From contig CAMFHE010000038.1 in NCBI GenBank assembly GCA_945952045.1, positions 1 to 47,309 of the forward strand: DNA of 47,309 nt, in the 5' to 3' direction. Positions 1-9,029 of this stretch are shown here, in pieces. Below the pieces are notes generated by a model. The model searched no databases, was not told the origin of the DNA, and saw nothing but the letters and a program-made list of their open reading frames with translations. Each line of letters opens with the position of its first letter. The first letter of the stretch is position 1. The position numbers and the translations under genes were made by a program. This DNA comes from an uncultured Rhizobium sp. GTDB lineage: Bacteria > Pseudomonadota > Alphaproteobacteria > Rhizobiales > Rhizobiaceae.

Positions 1-1
1 G

Positions 2-778
<777 letters not shown>

Positions 779-807
779 TCGTTAACGAATTACAAACAAC
801 ATATGGT

Positions 808-844
808 GGCCGCCTTCCCGAAACGGGGAGGCGGCCTCTTTTTT
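808..844 (+). terminator. Rho-independent terminator after ahcY
   Basis: A 13-bp stem (808-820 with 824-836, one G-T wobble) closes an AAA loop and is followed by a CTCTTTTTT tract. It lies 30 bases after the ahcY stop. The remaining sequence to the kinase start, about 140 bases, shows no other feature I can support and presumably holds the promoter of the next operon. Confidence 0.88.
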
Positions 845-985
845 GGGCGGATCTCTTCCCGCCCATGGCGCGAAACAGTATTGTTTTGGGACTTGATTCG
901 CGGGAATCGGTCGTTTCGGGCCGGCCACGCGGCGATCGGATGTCTTGTCGGATGATGCGGCACGAAGGACGGAGACAGACCGGAA

Positions 986-3583
986 ATGGCGGATATGAAA
1001 AGCTGCCTGTCCAAGCGGGCAGGCTTTGGTGACGACACTTGCGAGGGTGTCAGCATGGACGATGGCAGCGCTTCGCCGCCCCGAAAGCGTTTTGCAACGC
1101 GGTTCGGCGGCTGGAAGGCCTGGCGGGGGCGGCTTCGCACCTGCTTCCTGTCCGGAACGGCGCTGTCTGGCCTGACCGGCGTTGCCTTTGCCGCCGTCGA
1201 GGCTGAAGAAGCCGTCACCGCGCGGCTGTTCACCTCCACCGAAATGGTCACCTCGTCCCTGGTCATCGGCGTGATTTCCGCCGCACTGCTCTCCGCCATC
1301 TGGCTGATCCGCCAGAAGGGCAATATCGAGAACGAAAGCCGCGAGACGCGGGCGGCGCTGTCCGACGCCAACCAGACGATTTCCCGCTACCATTCGCTGA
1401 TCGCCGACAAGAATCGCCGCATCGTCGTCTGGGACGGCGCCGGCGCCTCGCCGGAATTTCTCGGCCAGCTTCCGACCGAGACCGGCGCACCGCAGCAGGA
1501 TCGCGATTTCCTCGCCTTCGGCCGCTGGCTGAAGGGCCATTCGGCGGGCGAGCTGGAAAAGGCGATCGAGCGCCTGCGCGGTCAGGCCGAAAGCTTCGAC
1601 ATGGTGGTCGAGACCCAGCGCGAGGAAGTACTGGAAGCGCAGGGCCGCGTCTCCGGCGGCCGCGCCTTCGTCCGCTTCATCGCGCTCAACAATCTGCGCG
1701 CGGAACTGGCGGAACTCAAGATCGAGCGCGACCGGCTGCTCGCCTCCATGAACGCCTTCCAGACCCTGCTCGACGCCATCGACCTTCCCGTCTGGCAGCG
1801 CGACCATGACGGCAACCTCACCTGGGTCAACGAGGCCTATGGCGAAGCGGTCGAAGCCGCCTCGCCGCAGGATGCGATCCGCGAAAGCCGCGAATTCCTC
1901 TCGACCGTCGCCCGCGAGCGCATCCGCGCCTCCGCCACGCCGGAATCGCCCTTCCACGACAAGATCTCCACAGTCGTGCGCGGCAACCGCACTTTCTTCG
2001 ACGTCGTCGATGTCAAGAGCCGCGACGGTTCGGCCGGCATGGCCGTCGACGTCTCGGAAGTGGAAGCCGTCCGCGAAGAGTTGAAGCGTACTCTCAAGGC
2101 GCATGCCGAGACGCTCGACCATCTGGCGACGCCGGTCGCCATCTTCGACGGCGATCGCCGCCTGCAATTCTATAACCAGGCCTTCGTTCAGCTCTGGGGC
2201 CTCGATATCGCCTTCCTCGAATCGAAGCCTGACAATAGCGAGCTGCTCGACCGCTTACGCGCCGCCCACAAGCTGCCCGAACAGCTGAGCTGGAAGACCT
2301 GGAAGGAAAACGCCCTTTCGGTCTATCGCGCGCTCGATACGCAATCCGACCTCTGGCACCTGCCGAACGGCCAGACGCTGCGCGTCTTCGCCACCGCCCA
2401 CCCGCAGGGCGGCGCGACCTGGGTGTTCGAGAACCTGACCGAGCAGGTCGATCTCGAGACCCGTTACAACACGCTGGTCAAGGTGCAGGGCGAAACCATC
2501 GACCACCTTTCCGAAGGGGTCGCCGTGTTCGGTCCGGACGGGCGCCTCAAGCTCTGCAATCCGGCCTTCAGGGCACTCTGGGGCATCACCGAGGCCGATT
2601 CGAAGCCGGGCACCCATATCCGCGCCGTCGAGGACGCCTGCGCGACCTCCTACGACCAGCCGGACGGCTGGCGTCGTTTCGGCCAGATGATCACCAGCTT
2701 CGACGACGAGCGGCCCTCCTTGCAGGGCACGCTGGAACTGCATACCGGCCTGGTGCTCGACTATGCGGTGACGCCGCTGCCGAACGCCCAGACCATGCTG
2801 ACTTTCGTCAACATGACCGACAGCGTCCGCGCCGAACGGGCGCTCACCGAAAAGAACGAGGCGCTTCGCAAGGCCGATGCGCTGAAGAACGATTTCGTGC
2901 AGCATGTTTCCTACGAGTTGCGCTCGCCGCTGACCAACATCATCGGGTTCACCGACCTGTTGAAGACACCCGGCGTCGGCGATCTCAATGCGCGGCAGGC
3001 GGAATATATCGACCATATATCCACCTCGTCGGCGGTGCTGTTGACGATCGTCAACGACATTCTCGACCTCGCTACCGTCGATGCCGGCATCATGCAGCTC
3101 AATTACGCGCAGATCTCGCTGGACGACATGCTGGACGACGTCTCGATCCAGATCGCCGACCGGCTGCAGGAAAGCGGCGTGACGCTGGAAATCACCGCAC
3201 CCGCCAATCTCGGCACGCTGGTGGCCGACCAGCAGCGGCTGAAGCAGATCCTGCTCAAGCTTCTGACCAATGCCGCCAACTTTTCCCCCGAGGGGTCGTC
3301 GGTGGCGCTGACCTGCTGGCGCGAGGGCACGGATTTCGTGTTCACCATCGCCGACAAGGGGCCGGGCATTCCCAAGGATATCCTGCAAACGGTGTTCGAT
3401 CGTTTCGCGACCGGCGGGCGCGGCGGCAAGCGCAGCGGCGCCGGCCTCGGCCTCTCCATCGTCGAAAGCTTCGTCAGCCTGCACAAGGGCAAGGTCGGCA
3501 TCGACAGCCAGCCCGGTGAAGGCACCGTCGTCACCTGCCGTATTCCCTCCGGCGAACTGTCGCAGGTCGTGGCCGCCGAATGA
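986..3583 (+). CDS. divL: DivL-like PAS sensor kinase with tyrosine in place of the H-box histidine
   Basis: An 865-residue membrane-linked PAS/histidine-kinase-fold protein. A hydrophobic stretch at about 88-108 follows a signal-like segment at about 50-70. PAS-type domains follow at roughly 255-360, 372-485 and 500-615, then a dimerisation helix and HATPase domain. The phosphoacceptor box reads HVSYELRSPLTN: Tyr643 occupies the usual His position, as in Caulobacter DivL. The ATP-binding N box (LLTNAANFSPEG), G1 (ADKGPGIP), F (VFDRF) and G2 (GAGLGLSIV) boxes all look intact. Known role of DivL: it binds DivK and controls CckA, hence CtrA phosphorylation and the cell cycle; carrying this over is inference. 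The stop overlaps the next start (ATGA), so it heads the tsaE-murU-addBA operon. The start is uncertain: ATG 1055 has a better spaced GAGG ribosome site than ATG 986. Confidence 0.85.
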   Translation: MADMKSCLSKRAGFGDDTCEGVSMDDGSASPPRKRFATRFGGWKAWRGRLRTCFLSGTALSGLTGVAFAAVEAEEAVTARLFTSTEMVTSSLVIGVISAALLSAIWLIRQKGNIENESRETRAALSDANQTISRYHSLIADKNRRIVVWDGAGASPEFLGQLPTETGAPQQDRDFLAFGRWLKGHSAGELEKAIERLRGQAESFDMVVETQREEVLEAQGRVSGGRAFVRFIALNNLRAELAELKIERDRLLASMNAFQTLLDAIDLPVWQRDHDGNLTWVNEAYGEAVEAASPQDAIRESREFLSTVARERIRASATPESPFHDKISTVVRGNRTFFDVVDVKSRDGSAGMAVDVSEVEAVREELKRTLKAHAETLDHLATPVAIFDGDRRLQFYNQAFVQLWGLDIAFLESKPDNSELLDRLRAAHKLPEQLSWKTWKENALSVYRALDTQSDLWHLPNGQTLRVFATAHPQGGATWVFENLTEQVDLETRYNTLVKVQGETIDHLSEGVAVFGPDGRLKLCNPAFRALWGITEADSKPGTHIRAVEDACATSYDQPDGWRRFGQMITSFDDERPSLQGTLELHTGLVLDYAVTPLPNAQTMLTFVNMTDSVRAERALTEKNEALRKADALKNDFVQHVSYELRSPLTNIIGFTDLLKTPGVGDLNARQAEYIDHISTSSAVLLTIVNDILDLATVDAGIMQLNYAQISLDDMLDDVSIQIADRLQESGVTLEITAPANLGTLVADQQRLKQILLKLLTNAANFSPEGSSVALTCWREGTDFVFTIADKGPGIPKDILQTVFDRFATGGRGGKRSGAGLGLSIVESFVSLHKGKVGIDSQPGEGTVVTCRIPSGELSQVVAAE

Positions 3584-5094
3584 CATTGGACGCGCTGAGC
3601 ATCCGCCTTCCCGACGAAGCCGCAACCATCCGGCTCGGCGAAGACTTGGCGCTGGCCCTGAAACCAGGTGACTGCCTGGCCTTGACGGGCGATCTCGGCG
3701 CCGGCAAATCGACGCTGGCGCGCGCCTTCCTGCGTGCCATGGCCGACGATCCCGATCTGGAAGTGCCGAGCCCGACGTTTACGCTCGTCCAGTCCTACGA
3801 GTTGCGCATCCCCGTCTCGCATTTCGATTTCTACCGGATGGGCGATGCCTCGGAGATCGACGAACTCGGCTTCGAGGAGGCGCTTGCCTCCGGCATCTGC
3901 ATTGTCGAATGGCCGGAAATGGCTGGCGACGAACTCCCCCTTAGCCGGATTCGCCTGACACTGACCCAGGATGGCGATGGTCGTCTGGCGGTGATCGAGG
4001 CTTCCACGCCGCAGCATTTCCGTATCGCGCGGGTGCTGGCGATGCGCGCCTTCCTCGCCGCCAACGGCCACGCCGAAACACCGCGCCGCTACCTCACTGG
4101 CGACGCCTCCATCCGCGCCTATGAATATCTGCCGCTCGAAAACGGCGAGCGCCTGATCCTGATGGACTGGCCGCCGCTGCCGGAAAGCCCGCCTGTGCTG
4201 GACGGCAAACCCTATCCGAAAGTGGCGCATATCGCCGAAAACGCCTATCCCTTCGTCGCCATCGACCGCTATCTGCGCGAAAACGGCTTTGCCGCGCCGG
4301 CGATTCTGGCCGTCGATTATGCGCGCGGATTTCTGCTGATGGACGACCTTGGCCATGACGGCGTGTTGGATGCGGACGGCGAACCGATTGCCGAGCGCTA
4401 TCTCGAAAGTGCCCGCTGCCTCGCCGCCCTGCATGCCGCCCCGCGCCCGCGCGAAATTCCGGTGACGGCAGACCACACCCACCGCATTCCCGATTTCGAC
4501 CGCACCGCAATGAAGATGGAAGCGCGGCTGCTGCTCGACTGGCACCTGCCGTGGAAACGCGACGGCCAGCCGGCCAGCGACACGGAGCGACGGGCCTACG
4601 AGGCGATCTGGGACAATCTGATCGACCGGTTGGAAACGGCGGAAACCCATCTGCTGCTGCGCGATTTTCATTCGCCAAACCTCATCTGGCGGGCGCAGAA
4701 AAGCGGCTTGCAGCGCATCGGCCTCATCGATTTTCAGGATGCGATGATCGGTCCGACCGCCTATGACCTCGCCTCACTGGTTCAGGATGCGCGCGTCACC
4801 ATCGATCCCGCCCTTGGCGAGCGGCTGATGCAGGCCTATCTTGACGACAGGCGGGCGCAAACGCCGGGCTTCGATGCCGACAGCTTTGCGGCGGCCTATG
4901 CGATCATGGCGGCGCAGCGCAATTGCAAGCTCGCCGGCCTCTGGGTGCGGCTGAAGCAGCGCGACAAAAAACCCGGCTATATGAAGCACATGCCGCGCAC
5001 GCTGACCTATCTCAGCACGGCGCTGGCCCATCCGGCGCTTGCCTCCTTGCGCGACTGGTGCGCGGAGGCTGGAATAGGCAACCTCGAATCATAG
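3580..5094 (+). CDS. tsaE: Bifunctional TsaE ATPase / AmgK-type sugar kinase fusion
   Basis: A 504-residue two-domain protein. Residues 1 to about 150 are TsaE (YjeE): Walker A GDLGAGKST at 37-45, then SPTFTLVQSYE, HFDFYRM and CIVEWPE. TsaE is the ATPase of the TsaBDE complex that makes tRNA N6-threonylcarbamoyladenosine. Residues from about 155 on are an aminoglycoside-phosphotransferase-fold kinase, with the catalytic loop LLRDFHSPN (Asp362, Asn367) and the metal-binding IDFQDAMIGPTAYD (Asp384). IDFQDA..GP..YD is typical of AmgK, the anomeric kinase for N-acetylmuramate and N-acetylglucosamine. A TsaE protein alone is about 150 residues, so this is a true fusion. The next gene is a MurU-like nucleotidyltransferase, which supports a salvage role for the kinase half. 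It overlaps the upstream kinase gene by 4 bases. Sugar specificity is inferred. Confidence 0.9.
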   Translation: MTLDALSIRLPDEAATIRLGEDLALALKPGDCLALTGDLGAGKSTLARAFLRAMADDPDLEVPSPTFTLVQSYELRIPVSHFDFYRMGDASEIDELGFEEALASGICIVEWPEMAGDELPLSRIRLTLTQDGDGRLAVIEASTPQHFRIARVLAMRAFLAANGHAETPRRYLTGDASIRAYEYLPLENGERLILMDWPPLPESPPVLDGKPYPKVAHIAENAYPFVAIDRYLRENGFAAPAILAVDYARGFLLMDDLGHDGVLDADGEPIAERYLESARCLAALHAAPRPREIPVTADHTHRIPDFDRTAMKMEARLLLDWHLPWKRDGQPASDTERRAYEAIWDNLIDRLETAETHLLLRDFHSPNLIWRAQKSGLQRIGLIDFQDAMIGPTAYDLASLVQDARVTIDPALGERLMQAYLDDRRAQTPGFDADSFAAAYAIMAAQRNCKLAGLWVRLKQRDKKPGYMKHMPRTLTYLSTALAHPALASLRDWCAEAGIGNLES

Positions 5095-5103
5095 GCTATT
5101 TCG

Positions 5104-5835
5104 ATGACCATCACCCAAGCCATGGTGCTGGCCGCCGGCCTCGGCACCCGGATGCGCCCGATCACCGAAACCATGCCGAAGCCGCTGGTGCAGATCGCCG
5201 GCAAGCCGATGATCGATTATGCGCTGGATGCGCTGGTGGAGGCCGGCGTCACCCGTGCCGTCGTCAACGTGCATCACCACGCCGGGCAGATGGAGGCGCA
5301 TCTTGCCGGCTACCGAAAGCTCGATATCATCGTCTCCGACGAGCGCGAAAAGCTGATGAATTCCGGCGGCGGCCTCGCCAAGGGGCTGAAACTGCTCGAA
5401 GCCGGGCCGCTGTTCGTCATGAATGCCGACCTGTTCTGGATCGGCGAGAAAGCCGGCGAAGAAACCAACTTGCAAAAGCTCGCCGCCTTCTTCGACCCTG
5501 ATAGCATGGACATGGCGTTGCTCTGCGTGCCGCTCGAAAACACCACCGGCCATAACGGCAAGAAAGACTTTAGCCTTGCCGAAGACGGCCGCCTGACGCG
5601 TTATCGCGACGGCGATCCCAATCCCGTCGTCTATGCCGGGGCGATTGCCATGACCTCGGCGCTGTTCGACGACGCACCTGATGATGCCTTCAACCTCAAC
5701 ATCTATTTCGACCGCGCCGTCGCCGCCGGCCGGCTCTTCGGCCTCGTCCTGTCCGGCCATTGGCTGACGGTCGGCACGCCGGAGGCCATCGGCGAGGCGG
5801 AGGCGGCGATTGCCCGTTTCCACGAGCCGGCCTGA
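5104..5835 (+). CDS. murU: MurU-like sugar-1-phosphate nucleotidyltransferase
   Basis: A 243-residue nucleotidyltransferase of the GT-A fold. The N-terminal signature LAAGLGTRMRPIT followed by PKPLVQIAGKPMIDYAL is the NTP-binding loop and activating lysine of this family, and FVMNADLFW supplies the metal-binding Asp. In Pseudomonas the AmgK/MurU pair converts recycled N-acetylmuramate to its 1-phosphate and then UDP-MurNAc, bypassing de novo MurA/MurB. The kinase half of the gene 9 bases upstream fits that partner, so the same route is inferred here. A general mannose-1-phosphate or glucose-1-phosphate transferase cannot be excluded from sequence alone. The stop TGA overlaps the addB start by one base. 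Confidence 0.82.
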   Translation: MTITQAMVLAAGLGTRMRPITETMPKPLVQIAGKPMIDYALDALVEAGVTRAVVNVHHHAGQMEAHLAGYRKLDIIVSDEREKLMNSGGGLAKGLKLLEAGPLFVMNADLFWIGEKAGEETNLQKLAAFFDPDSMDMALLCVPLENTTGHNGKKDFSLAEDGRLTRYRDGDPNPVVYAGAIAMTSALFDDAPDDAFNLNIYFDRAVAAGRLFGLVLSGHWLTVGTPEAIGEAEAAIARFHEPA

Positions 5836-8800
5836 TGGCGGGCGCCGCCAATCCCGTCTGGACCATCGCCCCCGGCCTGCCCTTCCTGCGCGTGCTGGCC
5901 GAGGCGCTGTGCGATGGAAGGCTGGCGCCGGGTTACCGTTATGACGAGACCGACCCGCTGTCGCTGGCCTCGGTGACCATCTTCGTGCCGACGCGCCGCG
6001 CCGCGCGCGTGCTGCGCTCGGAATTCGTCGACCTGCTCGGCGGCCGTTCCGCCATCCTGCCGGTCATCCGCCCGCTTGGCGAAACCGACGACGACAGCGG
6101 TTATTTCGACATCGATTCGCCCGTGATCATGGATCTGGCGCAGCCGCTGCCGGGCACTGCGCGGCTGCTGGAGCTGGCCCGCCTCGTGCTCGCCTGGCGC
6201 AATCGCCTGCCCCAAATCGTCCGCGACATCCATTCGGATTCGCCGCTTGTCGCGCCCGCCAGCCCCGCCGACGCCATCTGGCTCGCCCGCGATCTCGCCG
6301 ACCTGATCGATTCGCTGGAAAACGAGGATCGCGACTGGGAGGACGTGCAGAAGCTGGAGGCGCAGGACCATGCGCTGTGGTGGCAGCTGACCACCGAATT
6401 TTTGAAGATCGCCAGCGCCTTCTGGCCCGCCCGGCTGGAAGAGCTCGGCCGCTCCTCGAATGTGCGCCACCGCAATGCGCTGTTGCGCTCCGAGGCGCAG
6501 CGCCTCGCCGGACTGCAAGCTACCGGCCCGGTCATCGTCGCCGGCTCCACCGGCTCAATCCCCGCCGCCTGCGAACTGATCGGCGCCGTCGCGAAACTGA
6601 AGCAGGGCGTCGTCGTTCTCCCCGGTCTCGATCTGACCATGGATACGGCCGACTGGGCCGAGATCGATCCCGTTCTCTCGCCCGGCGGCCGGGCCGATCC
6701 GGCGCATTGCACCCATCCGCAATTCGGCCTGTTCCAGCTTCTGAAACGCTTGGGCCTGACGCGCGAGGATGCTTTGCCCCTGGGCGAACCATCGGCAGAT
6801 CTTTCCTTGCGCGCCAAAATCCTGTCGCACGCCATGGCCCCGTCACGCAGCACCGACCGCTGGAGCGGCTGGCGCAATGCGCTCGACCCTGAAGCCGTCG
6901 CGCAAGCCTTCGCCGACGTCGCCCTGATCGAGGCCGCCAACGAGCGTGAGGAGGCGACGGCCATCGCCATCGCCTTGCGGCTTGCACTGGAAGAGCCGGG
7001 CCGGCATGGCGAATCGCAGGCAGCGCTGATCACTCCGGACCGGGCGCTGGCCCGCCGTGTCGCGGCGGAACTGGCCCGCTTCGGCATCACCGCCGACGAT
7101 TCCGCCGGCACGCCGCTGTCGGCGACGCCGCAGGGCACGCTGCTGCAGCTCATCCTCGAAGCGACGCTGCGGCCCGGCGATCCCGTCGCCATCGTCTCGC
7201 TGCTCAAGCATCCCCTCGCCCGCTTCGGCCTGACGTCGGAGGCGCTTGCGCGCACCGTCGATGCGCTGGAGTTGTTGGCGCTGCGCGGCGGCGTCAGCGA
7301 GGTCGATATCGGCGAGATGGAGCCGCTGCTCGACGTGCGTCTGCAGGAGCTGGCCGAGGACCGCCACGCCCCGCGCTGGCGCACCGCCTTGCCGGAGACC
7401 GCCGCCGACGAAGCGCGCGACCTCGCCAAACGCATCGCCGCCGCCACCGAGCCGCTGGCCTCGGCGCTGGTCAAGCGCCGCCGCGACGGGCGCGGACTGA
7501 CCACTGCCTTCACGCTCAGCGAATGGGCCTTGCGCACCGGCCGGGTGCTGGAAGCCATCGCCGCCGATCCGCGCGGCGATCTTGCCGCCCTCTGGTCGGG
7601 CGAGGCTGGCGACGCGCTGGCCGAGTTGCTGAGGGGAATCGTCGAGACCGACGGCCAGATCGAGGCGGACGGACCGCAATGGATCGACATCATGGCCGCC
7701 TTCACCACCGGACAGGCGGTGAAACCCAAGGCGATGAGCCATCCACGCGTCTTCATCTTCGGCACGCTGGAAGCGCGCCTGCAAAGCGTCGACACGCTGA
7801 TCCTCGGCGGCCTGAACGAGGGGTCGTGGCCGGATCAGGCCTCCAACAACCCGTTCATCTCACGCACCATGAAGACCGAAATCGGTCTGCCGCCGCCGGA
7901 GCAGCGCATCGGCCAACTGGCCCACGATTTCGAGATGGCCAACGGCACGCGCAAACTGATCTACAGCAGGGCGCTGCGCCAGGGCTCCACGCCGACCGTC
8001 GCCTCACGCTGGCTGCAACGGCTGCTGGCACTGGCTGGCCAGGATTTCGCCGGGACGCTGAAGCAGCGCGGCGAGCGTTATCGCCAATGGGCCGGACTGA
8101 TCGACCGCGGCGAACGCCAGACGCTGGCCAAGCGCCCCGATCCGAAACCGCCGAAAGAGTTGCAGCCGGTCAAATATTCCTTCAGTGAAGTCGGGCGGCT
8201 GCGCCGCGACCCCTATTCCGTCTATGCAAGACGGGTGCTGAAGCTCGATCCCGTCGATGCCTTCAACAGCGATCCCGGCGCCTCCGAGCGTGGCACGCTC
8301 TACCACGCCATCGTTGACCGTTTTGTCCGCGAGGGCCACGACGCTGGTACGCCGGCAGGTATCCAGGCCATGGAGACCATCCTCAACGACCTTTTCGACG
8401 CCGAGAAGCTGCCGGCCCATATCGATACCGTCTGGCGACCGCGCTTTCGCGAGGTCGCCCGCGCCTTCCTGCGCTGGGAGGCGGCGCGGCGGCCGGAGAT
8501 CCGCAAGACCTTTACCGAGGTTCCGGCCCGGCTGGCCGTCACCCCTGTCGGCATCGACATCACCGGCATTGCCGACCGCATCGACGTCACCGGCCCGGAC
8601 AGCGCCGATATCATCGACTACAAGACCGGCTCCAACCCCTCGCCGAAACAGGCGCGCACCCTGCTCGATCCGCAGTTGGCGCTGGAAGCCGCCGCCTTGC
8701 GCGCCGGCGCGTTTCGCAAGACGGGCGCGCTGGCGCCCGAAAAACTCACCTATGTGCGCCTGCGCCCCGGCGACCGCTTCCATGTCGAGACGGTCAACAA

Positions 8801-9029
8801 TGAATTCTCGGCGCGCGACAGGAACAATGCAAAGTCGGCTATCGATCTTGCCGAGGAGGCGATGGACCAGTTCGTCAAATTCGTGAGCCTGCTGCAAAGC
8901 GGCGAGCGCGGTTTCGTCTCCCGCCTGGTGCCGATGCGCGAGCAGGATTACGGCGGCGAATACGATCATCTGGCGCGTGTCGCCGAATGGGCGACGGCCG
9001 AAACGGAAGGGGAGGACGGCGATGAGTGA
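5835..9029 (+). CDS. addB: AddB, helicase-like/nuclease subunit of AddAB double-strand break repair
   Basis: A 1064-residue partner of AddA in the RecBCD-like enzyme that resects DNA ends for RecA. The start ATG at 5835 overlaps the murU stop (TGATG); an upstream in-frame ATG at 5760 lies inside murU and is unlikely. The C-terminal RecB-type nuclease is clear: GIADRIDV near residue 913 and IDYKTGS near 927-933 give the Asp and Asp-x-Lys of the PD-(D/E)XK centre. The N-terminal region is a degenerate helicase as usual in alphaproteobacterial AddB. The nuclease domain contains no cysteine, so the Fe-S cluster known from Bacillus AddB cannot form. It overlaps addA by 8 bases, implying translational coupling. 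Confidence 0.95.
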   Translation: MAGAANPVWTIAPGLPFLRVLAEALCDGRLAPGYRYDETDPLSLASVTIFVPTRRAARVLRSEFVDLLGGRSAILPVIRPLGETDDDSGYFDIDSPVIMDLAQPLPGTARLLELARLVLAWRNRLPQIVRDIHSDSPLVAPASPADAIWLARDLADLIDSLENEDRDWEDVQKLEAQDHALWWQLTTEFLKIASAFWPARLEELGRSSNVRHRNALLRSEAQRLAGLQATGPVIVAGSTGSIPAACELIGAVAKLKQGVVVLPGLDLTMDTADWAEIDPVLSPGGRADPAHCTHPQFGLFQLLKRLGLTREDALPLGEPSADLSLRAKILSHAMAPSRSTDRWSGWRNALDPEAVAQAFADVALIEAANEREEATAIAIALRLALEEPGRHGESQAALITPDRALARRVAAELARFGITADDSAGTPLSATPQGTLLQLILEATLRPGDPVAIVSLLKHPLARFGLTSEALARTVDALELLALRGGVSEVDIGEMEPLLDVRLQELAEDRHAPRWRTALPETAADEARDLAKRIAAATEPLASALVKRRRDGRGLTTAFTLSEWALRTGRVLEAIAADPRGDLAALWSGEAGDALAELLRGIVETDGQIEADGPQWIDIMAAFTTGQAVKPKAMSHPRVFIFGTLEARLQSVDTLILGGLNEGSWPDQASNNPFISRTMKTEIGLPPPEQRIGQLAHDFEMANGTRKLIYSRALRQGSTPTVASRWLQRLLALAGQDFAGTLKQRGERYRQWAGLIDRGERQTLAKRPDPKPPKELQPVKYSFSEVGRLRRDPYSVYARRVLKLDPVDAFNSDPGASERGTLYHAIVDRFVREGHDAGTPAGIQAMETILNDLFDAEKLPAHIDTVWRPRFREVARAFLRWEAARRPEIRKTFTEVPARLAVTPVGIDITGIADRIDVTGPDSADIIDYKTGSNPSPKQARTLLDPQLALEAAALRAGAFRKTGALAPEKLTYVRLRPGDRFHVETVNNEFSARDRNNAKSAIDLAEEAMDQFVKFVSLLQSGERGFVSRLVPMREQDYGGEYDHLARVAEWATAETEGEDGDE

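Noticed and set aside
3103..4671. A 522-codon minus-strand frame over the end of divL and the tsaE fusion.
   Set aside because: Crosses a gene junction antisense; shadow of high-GC coding DNA.
6101..7795. A 564-codon minus-strand frame inside addB.
   Set aside because: Serine/arginine-rich shadow of the addB frame, no recognisable motif.
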